The translations under genes were made by a program, and so were the position numbers. The notes beneath the pieces are model-generated. The model did no database searches. It had not been told where the DNA came from and saw nothing but the letters and a program-made list of their open reading frames with translations. Positions 1 to 5,611 of a stretch of DNA of 5,962 nt are shown piece after piece. Within the stretch, counting starts at the first letter, position 1. Each line of letters opens with the position of its first letter. Source of the stretch: Burkholderia gladioli (GTDB lineage Bacteria > Pseudomonadota > Gammaproteobacteria > Burkholderiales > Burkholderiaceae); contig WNEB01000108.1 of NCBI GenBank assembly GCA_009914575.1, positions 1-5,962 on the forward strand, read 5' to 3'.

Positions 1-120
1 GGCTTCATCTATCCATATTGTTACGTTCCCCCGGTTGATCAGGCCTTCATTATAGGCCGCCCAATTCCTGACACGGTAGCGTGCCTTCGGCTCACCTTTC
101 TTGTGTATGTCCTTGCGCAT
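1..120 (-). CDS. IS5-family transposase, N-terminal 40 residues (runs off the left edge)
   Basis: The first 40 residues of a transposase read from an ATG at 118-120 to the window edge. They start Met-Arg-Lys-Asp-Ile-His and continue to the segment RVRNWAAYNEGLINRGNVT, followed by Ile-Trp-Ile-Asp-Glu. This 'NW-x-AYN-x-x-LINRG' block is the hallmark N-terminus of IS903-type transposases, which catalyse DDE-type cut-and-paste or replicative movement of the element. The catalytic residues lie further on, outside the window. The frame is open upstream of this ATG, but the ATG sits just before the conserved block, and the leader behind it ends in the terminal repeat. The Shine-Dalgarno is weak (AAGA just upstream). 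Whether the full transposase is intact cannot be seen. Confidence 0.88.
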   Translation of the reverse strand, partial: MRKDIHKKGEPKARYRVRNWAAYNEGLINRGNVTIWIDEA

Positions 121-214
121 TTTCTTGCCAAAAATTAGGCAGTTACTCTGGAATCTGACTTGATAGGAGGCTGGCCCCGCGACCGTTGCGCGTAAACGTC
201 AACGGATCTCGCTC

Positions 215-232
215 GATTTATGCAACAACGCC
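215..232 (-). repeat. Terminal inverted repeat of the IS5-family element
   Basis: The minus strand from 232 to 215 reads GGCGTTGTTGCATAAATC, close to the canonical IS903 end. It begins exactly where the aceK reading frame stops matching AceK, after the conserved Asp-Ile-Phe-Pro-Glu-Thr. The repeat also contains the TAA (218-220) that now ends the truncated aceK frame. The partner repeat is outside the window, so inversion itself cannot be verified here. Confidence 0.85.
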
Positions 233-1821
233 GGTTTCGGGGAAGATGTCGCGCGGGCCGACCGAATACCACGGCTCGTCCGACATCTCGTCTTCCTCGT
301 GACGCGGCGGCGGCACGCGGCGCACCGCGCAATCGGTCAGGTATTCGATCTCGTCGTAATCGTAGAAAACCACGCGGCCGTGGCGCGTCACGCCGAAGTT
401 CTTGTAGAGCATGTCGCCGGGGAAGATGTTCGCCTGAATCAGCTCCTTCACGGCATTGCCGTATTCCCTGACGCCGTGCGCGACCTCGGCGTCGCTGCCG
501 TGCTGCAGGATAAGGTTCAGCGGCGTCATGCGGCGCTCGATGTACAGATGCCGGATCACGACGCTGTCGCCCTCGTATTCGAGCAGCGACGGCACTTCCG
601 TTTCCAGTTCGCGCAGCAGCGCGTCGTCGAGCCGCGAGAGCGGCAGCGCGACGCTCGAATATTCGAGCGTGTCGGCCATGCGACCGAGCCGGTCGTGGCG
701 CTTCACGAGCTGGTATTTCTCCATGATGCGCGCGCGAGGTGTCCTTCGGCGGCGGGAAGCGATCCTTGATCACCTTGAACACGTACGGGAACGACGGCAG
801 CGTGAACACCAGCATCACGAGCCCCTTGATGCCGGGCGCGACGATGAAGCGGTCGCTCGAATGCGACAGGTGATGCAGCAGATCGCGATAGAACAGGTTC
901 GTGCCCTGCTTCTGCAGCCCGAGCGTCGTGTAGATCTCGGCCTTCGGCTTGCCCGGCATGATCGTGCCGAGAAAGCTCGCGTAGGCCGACGGGATGTCCA
1001 TGTCGACGAGGAAATACGAGTGCGCGAAGCTGAACACCACCTGCCTGCAGCTGATCGCGGCGCAGCAGCGCCGTGTCGAGCGCGAGCGCGCCGCCTTCGG
1101 CGTGCCGCACCGGCACCGCGAACGGCAGCGTGCGATCGCCGTTGATGATGCGGTCGACGATCCACGCGCTCTTGTTGGGGAAGAACAGCGAGGACAGCAC
1201 GTGGATCTGGAAGTTGGCCGCTTCGTCGAACGCGCCGAATTCGTCGTCGATCGCCTGCATCAGGCAGGCCGTGTCGCGCGCCAGATCCTCGAACGGCGGC
1301 GCGAGCTGGAAGTTCGTGACGATCCGTTCGAGCGTGGCGGCGAGGCCGTCGCGCGCCGGATAGTAGGCGCGGTAGGTCGGCCTGGCGGTCGGCGCGGTGT
1401 TCTCGAGGTAGTCGGTCGAGATCGCCGGGCGCACGAAGATGAAATCGTTGTGGAAATACGAGCGGTGCAGGATCTTGCAGCACACCGAATTGAAGAAGGT
1501 TTCCGCGCACTCGGGCTGCAGGTGCGTGGTCAGCAGGCCGATGTAGTGGAGCTTGATCTGCTGCCAGACTTAGTCGTCGATGGTTTCGGCGTCGTATTCG
1601 TCCTCGAGCAGGGTCACGCATTCGCGCACGCGCGCGTCGTAGGAGGCGATGCGCTCGCGCGCCAGCGCCTGCAGGCCGTGCCAGTCGCGGGCCTCGAACC
1701 GGGCTTTCGCTTCAATGGAGGCATCCCGGAAGACCCGGTAATGGCGATCGAAGTTTTCCAGCATCGTCTGGGCGACATCGAAACCGATTTGCGACGATAG
1801 CAGTTTGGGAAAGTGGTGCAT
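218..1821 (-). pseudogene. aceK: Isocitrate dehydrogenase kinase/phosphatase, multiply disrupted
   Basis: AceK phosphorylates and dephosphorylates isocitrate dehydrogenase in the cytosol, setting flux between the TCA cycle and the glyoxylate bypass. The protein starts [19 protein letters not shown] at 1821 and is collinear with AceK, but in pieces. Codon 84 is TAA (1570-1572) where a Glu is expected before [13 protein letters not shown]; the same frame continues beyond it. After RRDQLQ a duplicated 4-base unit (plus-strand CTGCCTGC, 1041-1048) shifts the frame to [15 protein letters not shown] second shift at 728-736, in a GCGCGCGCG tract, leads to the frame beginning [15 protein letters not shown]. 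The last matching residues are DIFPET; then the IS adds Gly-Val-Val-Ala and a stop. About 529 codons remain of roughly 600. The nucleotide loop (APGIKGLVM) and catalytic-region residues ([16 protein letters not shown]) survive, split between frames. The pattern indicates recent decay; no functional AceK is expected. Confidence 0.95.
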
Positions 1822-2018
1822 GGGCCGTCCGTGCTCGTGGCTGGGCGAGCCGCCATTTTACCGCCGCGCCGGGCGGAAACCTAAGGGCGCGCGGGCGCGG
1901 CGGCGGGCGGTACGGGGCCGAATCGGCGAGGTTCGCGGCGGATGGCGGCATCTTCCGGCAAGCGGCCGGGTTCGGGGGCTATCGTGGCGGGAAATATTTT
2001 TGCCGGCGGGGCGCCGTG

Positions 2019-2051
2019 CGAACGCGCGGCCGGTGCGTTCGACGCCGGCCG
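2019..2051. repeat. Two overlapping, mutually exclusive inverted repeats
   Basis: CGAACGC (2019-2025) pairs perfectly with GCGTTCG (2035-2041). CGGCCGG (2027-2033) pairs perfectly with CCGGCCG (2045-2051). The two stems interleave, so only one can form at a time. They lie just upstream of the candidate -10 of the MBL-fold gene, where an operator would sit. The DNA is so GC-rich that chance 7-bp repeats are plausible, so function is only a possibility. Confidence 0.35.
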
Positions 2052-2073
2052 AACGGCGCCGCACCGCCCGCGC

Positions 2074-2079
2074 TAGAAT
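2074..2079 (+). promoter_or_regulatory. Candidate -10 element for the MBL-fold hydrolase gene
   Basis: TAGAAT inside CGCTAGAATCGAC resembles a sigma-70 -10 hexamer and lies about 60 bases upstream of the ATG at 2138. No good -35 is visible 16-18 bases upstream (the region reads GAACGG), so it would be a weak or activator-dependent promoter. Confidence 0.3.
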
Positions 2080-2137
2080 CGACCCACACTCCGCCGCCCG
2101 ATTCCGGCGCAAGCCCGCATACAACAGACGAGACGCC

Positions 2138-3226
2138 ATGAACGCCATGGAACACCAACTCGACTACCAGTTCGCCGACACGCTGCCGTCCGCCGGCGAT
2201 TTTCTCGAAGTCGCGCCGGGCGTGCGCTGGCTGCGCATGCCGCTGCCGTTCTCGCTCGATCACATCAACCTCTGGCTGCTGCGCGACGAGATCGACGGGC
2301 AGGCCGGCTGGACCGTGGTCGATTGCGGGATCGCGTCGGACGAGATCCGCCGCCACTGGGAGCAGGTGTTCGATGCGCATCTGGATGGCCTGCCCGTGCT
2401 GTGCGTGCTCGTCACGCATTGCCACCCCGATCACCTCGGGCTGGTGAACTGGCTGTGCGAGGGCGGCGACCGCCGGCGCTGGCAGGTGCGGCTCTGGATG
2501 ACGCTCGGCGAATACCTGTTCGGCAACGTGATGGCGGTCGGCAACGGCTCGAACGCGGGCGGCCCGGCGGCAGCCGAACATTTCGCGCGCCACGGCCTGA
2601 CCGACGAAGCCAAGCTCGACAAGCTGCGCAACCGCAACAGCTACTACTCGAACCTGGTGCCCGCGGTGCCGGCGCGCTACCGCCGGCTGCGCGACGGCGA
2701 CACGGTGACGATCGGCACGCGCCGCTGGACGGCGGTGACCGGCTTCGGCCATTCGCCCGAGCACTGCGCGCTGCATTGCGCCGACGACAAGCTGCTGATC
2801 TCGGGCGACATGGTGCTGCCGCGCATCTCGACCAACGTGTCGGTGTTCGATCTGGAGCCCGAGGCGAATCCGCTGCGGCTCTACCTCGATTCGCTGGCCC
2901 GCTACGAGCCGATGGCCGAGGACACGCTGGCGCTGCCGTCGCACAGCAAGCCGTTCTGCGGCGTGCGCACGCGCATCGGACAACTGAGGGAACATCACGC
3001 GGCGCGGCTCGACGAGGTGCGCCAGGCCTGCGCCGAGCGGTCGATGAGCGCGACCGACATCGTGCCGATCATGTTTCGCCGCCGCGAACTGGACGTGCAT
3101 CAACTCACGTTCGGGCTCGGCGAGGCGATCGCGCACCTGCACCTGCTCTGGCTGGACGGCGAGCTGGTGCGCGAGACGGGCGAGGACGGCGTGTTCCGGT
3201 TCCGCGGCGCGGGCGCGCCGCGCTGA
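2138..3226 (+). CDS. Metallo-beta-lactamase-fold hydrolase (GloB/LACTB2-like)
   Basis: An intact 362-residue cytosolic enzyme (no signal peptide) of the MBL-fold hydrolase superfamily, which uses a dinuclear metal site to hydrolyse esters, thioesters or related bonds. The metal ligands are all visible: His94, His96, Asp98 and His99 in THCHPDH; His205 in GHSPEH; Asp224 in ISGDMVLP; and His269 in LPSHSKPF. After about residue 280 comes a C-terminal helical region with a run of Arg and His, probably the winged-helix-like tail seen in LACTB2-type members. The ATG at 2138 is chosen because recognisable protein sequence begins there; the frame is open upstream to 1805, but that stretch looks intergenic. 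An ATG at 2147 is an alternative. The Shine-Dalgarno is weak. The gene diverges from aceK and converges with the dppA-like gene. The substrate is unknown; the adjacency to aceK does not identify it. Confidence 0.92.
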   Translation: MNAMEHQLDYQFADTLPSAGDFLEVAPGVRWLRMPLPFSLDHINLWLLRDEIDGQAGWTVVDCGIASDEIRRHWEQVFDAHLDGLPVLCVLVTHCHPDHLGLVNWLCEGGDRRRWQVRLWMTLGEYLFGNVMAVGNGSNAGGPAAAEHFARHGLTDEAKLDKLRNRNSYYSNLVPAVPARYRRLRDGDTVTIGTRRWTAVTGFGHSPEHCALHCADDKLLISGDMVLPRISTNVSVFDLEPEANPLRLYLDSLARYEPMAEDTLALPSHSKPFCGVRTRIGQLREHHAARLDEVRQACAERSMSATDIVPIMFRRRELDVHQLTFGLGEAIAHLHLLWLDGELVRETGEDGVFRFRGAGAPR

Positions 3227-3236
3227 AACCGGCGAG

Positions 3237-3272
3237 CGGCGGGCGGGGCGGACCGGAATCCGCCGCCCGCCG
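3237..3272. terminator. GC-rich stem-loop between convergent genes
   Basis: The left arm 3237-3252 (CGGCGGGCGGGGCGGA) pairs with the right arm 3259-3272 (TCCGCCGCCCGCCG), leaving a 2-base GG bulge and a 6-base loop CCGGAA. It occupies most of the 54-base gap between the stop codons of the two convergent genes, the expected place for a bidirectional terminator. No T-run follows on either strand, so it is not a classical intrinsic terminator. Confidence 0.45.
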
Positions 3273-3280
3273 GCGCAGGC

Positions 3281-4870
3281 TTACTGCACCGAGACGGCGC
3301 CGAAGTTCTGGCGACCGAACGGGCTGACGCGATAGCCGCTCACGTTGGTGCGCGTGATGGCGTAGGCGGTCGGATAGCCAAGCGGAATCCACACGGCCTG
3401 ATCGTGAATGATCTTCTGCGCCGCTTCATAGGCCTTGGTGCGCTTGGCCACGTCGGCGGTGTCCTTGCCGTCGGCGATCAGCTTGTCGAGCTGCGGATCG
3501 CAGTAGCGCGCGAAGTTGATGCCCGATTTCACGGCGTTGCAGCTGAACAGCGGCGACAGATAGTTGTCCGGATCGCCGTTGTCGCCGGCCCAGCCCATGA
3601 ACAGCATGTCATGCTGGCCGAGCTTGGCCTGCTTGATCAATTCGCCCCATTCGATCACCTTGACCTCGGCCTTCACGCCGATCTTCGCGAAATCGGCCTG
3701 CAGCAGTTCCGCGCCGGCCTTCGGGTTCGGGTTCAGCACGCTGCCCGTCGGGCGCACCCAGATGGTGGTCGAGAAGCCGTTCGGGAAGCCGGCCTGCGCG
3801 AGCAGCTGCTTGGCCTTGGCCGGATCGTACGGGTAGGCCGAGATCGACTTCGCATAGCTCCAGGTGTTCGGCGGATACGAGTTCACGGCCGGCGTCGCGG
3901 TGTTGTCGAACACCACCTTCAGGTAGGTCGCGCGGTCGAAGGCCATGTTCAGCGCCTCGCGCACCTTCGGGTTGTCGAGCGGCTTGTGCTCGGTGTTGAG
4001 CGCGACGAACGCAGTCATGAACGCCGGCGTTTCAACCACCTTGACGGCCTTGTCGGTCTTGGCGGAGGCCACGTCCTGCGGCTTCGGCGACAGCGCGATC
4101 TGGCATTCGCCCGCCTTGACCTTCTGCGCGCGCACGGTCGGATCGGGCGTGATCGCGTAGATCAGCCGGTCGATCTTCGGCTTGGCGCCCCAGTAGGTCG
4201 GATTGACGTCGTAGCGGATCACCGCGTCCTTCGTGTAGCTCTTGAGCACGAACGGGCCGGTGCCGATCGGCTTGGCGTTCAGGTCCTGCTGCTTGCCGGC
4301 CTTCAGCAGCTGGTCGGCGTACTCGGCCGAGTAGATCGACGCGAAGCCCATCGTCAGGATCGGCACGAACGTCGCGTTCGGCTCGTTCAGCTCGAACTTC
4401 ACCGTCTGGCCGTCCACCTTCGACACCGATTTCACCAGCTTCACGAGGCCCATCGATTGCGCGTGCGGGAAGCCGCTCGCGCCGGCCACCTTGTGCCACG
4501 GGTTGTCGTTGTCGAGCATGCGCTCGAACGTGAACACCACGTCGTCGGCGTCCAGCGTGCGGGTGGGCTTGAAGTAGTCGGTGGTCTGGAACGCCACGTT
4601 CGGGCGGAGATGGAACGTGACCGAGCGACCGTCGGCGGCGACCTCCCACTTGTCGGCCAGCGCCGGCACGACCTTCTTGGTGGCTTCGTCGTACGACACG
4701 AGCGTGTTGAAGATCACGTCGGTCGATGCGTTGGTGGTGACGAGCGAGTTGAACTGCACGACGTCGAAGCCGTCTGGGCTCGATTCGGTGCAGACCGTGA
4801 GCGGCTTCGCGGTGGCGACGAGAGGGGCGGTGGCGACGAGCGCGGCGGCGGCGAACATCGTGAAACGCAT
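3281..4870 (-). CDS. dppA: Periplasmic dipeptide-binding protein (ABC transporter, SBP family 5)
   Basis: An intact 529-residue substrate-binding protein that would capture di- or oligopeptides in the periplasm and deliver them to an ABC permease; some DppA proteins also bind haem. Residues 1-21 form a signal peptide with cleavage predicted after Ala-Thr-Ala, giving a mature start KPLTVCTES. The sequence aligns end to end with E. coli DppA as I remember it: KPTRTLDADDVVFTFERM, NPIGTGPF-like NAKPIGTGPFVLK, GAKPKIDRLIYAITPD and MGWAGDNGDPDN. Four cysteines (27, 256, 444, 457) match those forming the two DppA disulfides. The start is the ATG at 4868-4870, with GGGAG five bases upstream; a GTG 12 bases earlier lies next to that Shine-Dalgarno and is unlikely. 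No dppBCDF genes follow, because the downstream gene is convergent, so it appears orphaned here. Exact ligand is not determined. Confidence 0.94.
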   Translation of the reverse strand: MRFTMFAAAALVATAPLVATAKPLTVCTESSPDGFDVVQFNSLVTTNASTDVIFNTLVSYDEATKKVVPALADKWEVAADGRSVTFHLRPNVAFQTTDYFKPTRTLDADDVVFTFERMLDNDNPWHKVAGASGFPHAQSMGLVKLVKSVSKVDGQTVKFELNEPNATFVPILTMGFASIYSAEYADQLLKAGKQQDLNAKPIGTGPFVLKSYTKDAVIRYDVNPTYWGAKPKIDRLIYAITPDPTVRAQKVKAGECQIALSPKPQDVASAKTDKAVKVVETPAFMTAFVALNTEHKPLDNPKVREALNMAFDRATYLKVVFDNTATPAVNSYPPNTWSYAKSISAYPYDPAKAKQLLAQAGFPNGFSTTIWVRPTGSVLNPNPKAGAELLQADFAKIGVKAEVKVIEWGELIKQAKLGQHDMLFMGWAGDNGDPDNYLSPLFSCNAVKSGINFARYCDPQLDKLIADGKDTADVAKRTKAYEAAQKIIHDQAVWIPLGYPTAYAITRTNVSGYRVSPFGRQNFGAVSVQ

Positions 4871-4874
4871 GAGA

Positions 4875-4880
4875 TCTCCC
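4875..4880 (-). promoter_or_regulatory. Ribosome binding site deciding the dppA start
   Basis: On the minus strand GGGAGA lies 4-5 bases before the ATG at 4868-4870. It fixes the start at Met-Arg-Phe-Thr rather than at the GTG at 4880-4882, which overlaps the site, and it places the signal peptide at the very N-terminus. Confidence 0.75.
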
Positions 4881-4937
4881 ACGGGCTTGGTCTGTTATCG
4901 GCGGGCGCGGCGGCTGGCGGCCGGGCGCCGGGCAAAC

Positions 4938-4943
4938 AGGATA
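4938..4943 (-). promoter_or_regulatory. Weak -10 candidate upstream of dppA
   Basis: The minus strand reads TATCCT here, about 68 bases before the dppA start, within TTGAAGGTATCCTGTTTG. No -35 with standard spacing stands out; a TTTCAC lies 19 bases upstream. It is given only as the best of several poor options. Confidence 0.2.
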
Positions 4944-4987
4944 CCTTCAAAGCGGGCAGGGCGTGAAAGCGCGTCGGAAGGTGCGCG

Positions 4988-5012
4988 GCCATGGCGGCGC
5001 GACCGCCGTGGC
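4988..5012. repeat. Strong 10-bp stem hairpin between dppA and the SDR remnant
   Basis: GCCATGGCGG (4988-4997) pairs with CCGCCGTGGC (5003-5012) around the loop CGCGA; all ten positions pair, counting one G-T wobble. It lies 118-142 bases upstream of the dppA start. It could be part of a dppA leader, a terminator-like structure after the SDR gene (without a T-run), or chance in GC-rich DNA. About 20 bases further on there is a second, weaker pair (GCATCGG 5035-5041 with CCGATGC 5076-5082) and a 10-base palindrome CGATGCATCG at 5077-5086. Confidence 0.4.
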
Positions 5013-5106
5013 GGCGGAGACGGCGGTTGCGGACGCATCGGGATCGGTGCCCGGTCGGCCTCGCGCCGTTGTTTTCCGATGCATCGAGCGGGCCGCCGCC
5101 GCGCCT

Positions 5107-5576
5107 TTAGTCGGCGGGCCGGCCCGGCGTGCGCGGCTTGCGCGGCGCCTTCTCGAACACGCGGTCGTAGAGCCAGCGCGGCGCGACGTGCAGGATCTTC
5201 GCCACCACGCCCATCTGCCAGGGGATCACGCGGAACGCATCCTGCTCGGCGATCGCGCGCAGCGCGCGGTCGGCAAAGCGGTCGGCGTCCATCAGGAACG
5301 GCATCCGATACGGGTTGTGCTCGGTCATCGGCGTGCGGATGTAGCCGGGCGCGATGGTCACCACGCCGACCTGCGAGGGCCGCAGTTCGACGCGCAGCGC
5401 TTCGAGATACTTGAGCGCGGCCGACTTGGAGGCGCTGTAGGCGCCCGAGCCGGGCAGCCCGCGCACGCCCCGGCCACGCTCGCTACGCCCACCAGCGTGC
5501 CGCGCCGCCGCGCCTTCATCTCGGCGACGAACGGCTCGAAGGTGGCGACCATGCCGTAGTAGTTGACGTCCATGAT
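5107..5576 (-). pseudogene. Short-chain dehydrogenase/reductase, N-terminus lost and frameshifted
   Basis: This is the C-terminal part of an NAD(P)-dependent oxidoreductase of the SDR family. Reading from 5576, the remnant gives IMDVNYYGMVATFEPF, then RRRGTLVGVASVAG, then after a frameshift RGLPGSGAYSASKSAALKYL and IAPGYIRTPMTEHNPYRMPF, ending at TAA 5107-5109. The SDR Asn (VNYYG), Ser (VASVAG) and Tyr-x-x-x-Lys (YSASK) catalytic positions are present, but Ser and Tyr lie in different frames. The break is at 5468-5471 (plus-strand CCCC), best explained as two extra G residues on the coding strand; a one-base loss is the alternative. The first ~100 residues, including the glycine-rich cofactor motif, are missing where the IS30-family element begins. 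About 155 residues remain of the usual ~250. The substrate is unknown. Confidence 0.9.
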
Positions 5577-5602
5577 GGCGGTTTCAAGAGTGAAGTGCAA
5601 CA
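5577..5602. repeat. Probable terminal inverted repeat of the IS30-family element
   Basis: The plus strand starting GGCGGTTTCAAGAGTGAAGT and continuing GCAACA lies between the last recognisable SDR codon and the transposase stop, where an IS30-family terminal repeat of about 25 bases should be. The other end is outside the window, so pairing cannot be tested and the boundary is inferred. Confidence 0.45.
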
Positions 5603-5611
5603 CGCCGCTGG

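Larger units (their letters stand above)
1..232 (-). mobile_element. IS5-family (IS903-like) insertion sequence, partial
   Basis: This is the end of the element nearest the transposase start codon; the rest lies beyond the left edge. On the minus strand the element begins at 232 with an 18-base terminus, GGCGTTGTTGCATAAATC. That matches the IS903 terminal repeat as I remember it at 16 of 18 positions. About 95 bases of non-coding leader (121-214) separate the terminus from the transposase start. The leader is less GC-rich than the neighbouring genes and contains a small inverted repeat, CGTTG...CAACG, near 183-203. The element lies inside aceK in the same orientation. IS903-type elements usually duplicate 9 bp of target, so the aceK-side copy would be 233-241; the partner copy is outside the window. 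The exact element name cannot be given from this fragment. Confidence 0.88.
1822..2137. other. Divergent intergenic region between aceK remnant and MBL-fold gene
   Basis: This 316-base gap separates two divergently read genes and must hold both promoters. Several reading frames cross it, including an in-frame extension of the downstream gene from 1805, but they have no recognisable protein content, so I treat it as non-coding. It is strongly GC-rich except for a short A/T patch (AAATATTTTT) at 1992-2001. It contains overlapping inverted repeats at 2019-2051 and a weak -10-like element at 2074-2079. I could not find a convincing aceK promoter on the minus strand. No tRNA or riboswitch is evident. 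Confidence 0.6.

Noticed and set aside
218..724. The last aceK segment as a stand-alone 168-residue gene starting at Met (722-724)
   Set aside because: That Met is an internal residue of AceK (in the stretch [11 protein letters not shown]), there is no Shine-Dalgarno, and the fragment lacks the nucleotide-binding loop. It is part of the pseudogene.
1041..1048. Programmed ribosomal frameshifting in aceK
   Set aside because: The site is a tandem duplication, not a slippery heptamer, and the gene also carries an in-frame stop, a second shift and an IS truncation. Recoding would not restore the protein.
1917..1927. Short palindrome GCCGAATCGGC as a possible operator
   Set aside because: Only 5-bp arms in very GC-rich intergenic DNA, with no associated promoter on either strand; this is expected by chance.
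1805..2137. In-frame N-terminal extension of the MBL-fold protein by 111 residues
   Set aside because: The extension is Arg-rich, compositionally like random GC-rich DNA, overlaps the start of aceK and lacks any recognisable domain. The MBL-fold protein has a normal length from the ATG at 2138.
1979..3142. Long minus-strand open frame antisense to the MBL-fold gene (387 codons)
   Set aside because: It is the mirror of a real gene in GC-rich DNA, rich in Arg, Ala and His with no domain motifs. The plus-strand frame has a complete MBL metal site.
3404..4966. Long plus-strand open frame antisense to dppA (520 codons)
   Set aside because: It is a low-complexity Arg/Val/Leu/His product typical of antisense frames in high-GC genes. 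The opposite strand encodes a full DppA-like protein with signal peptide.
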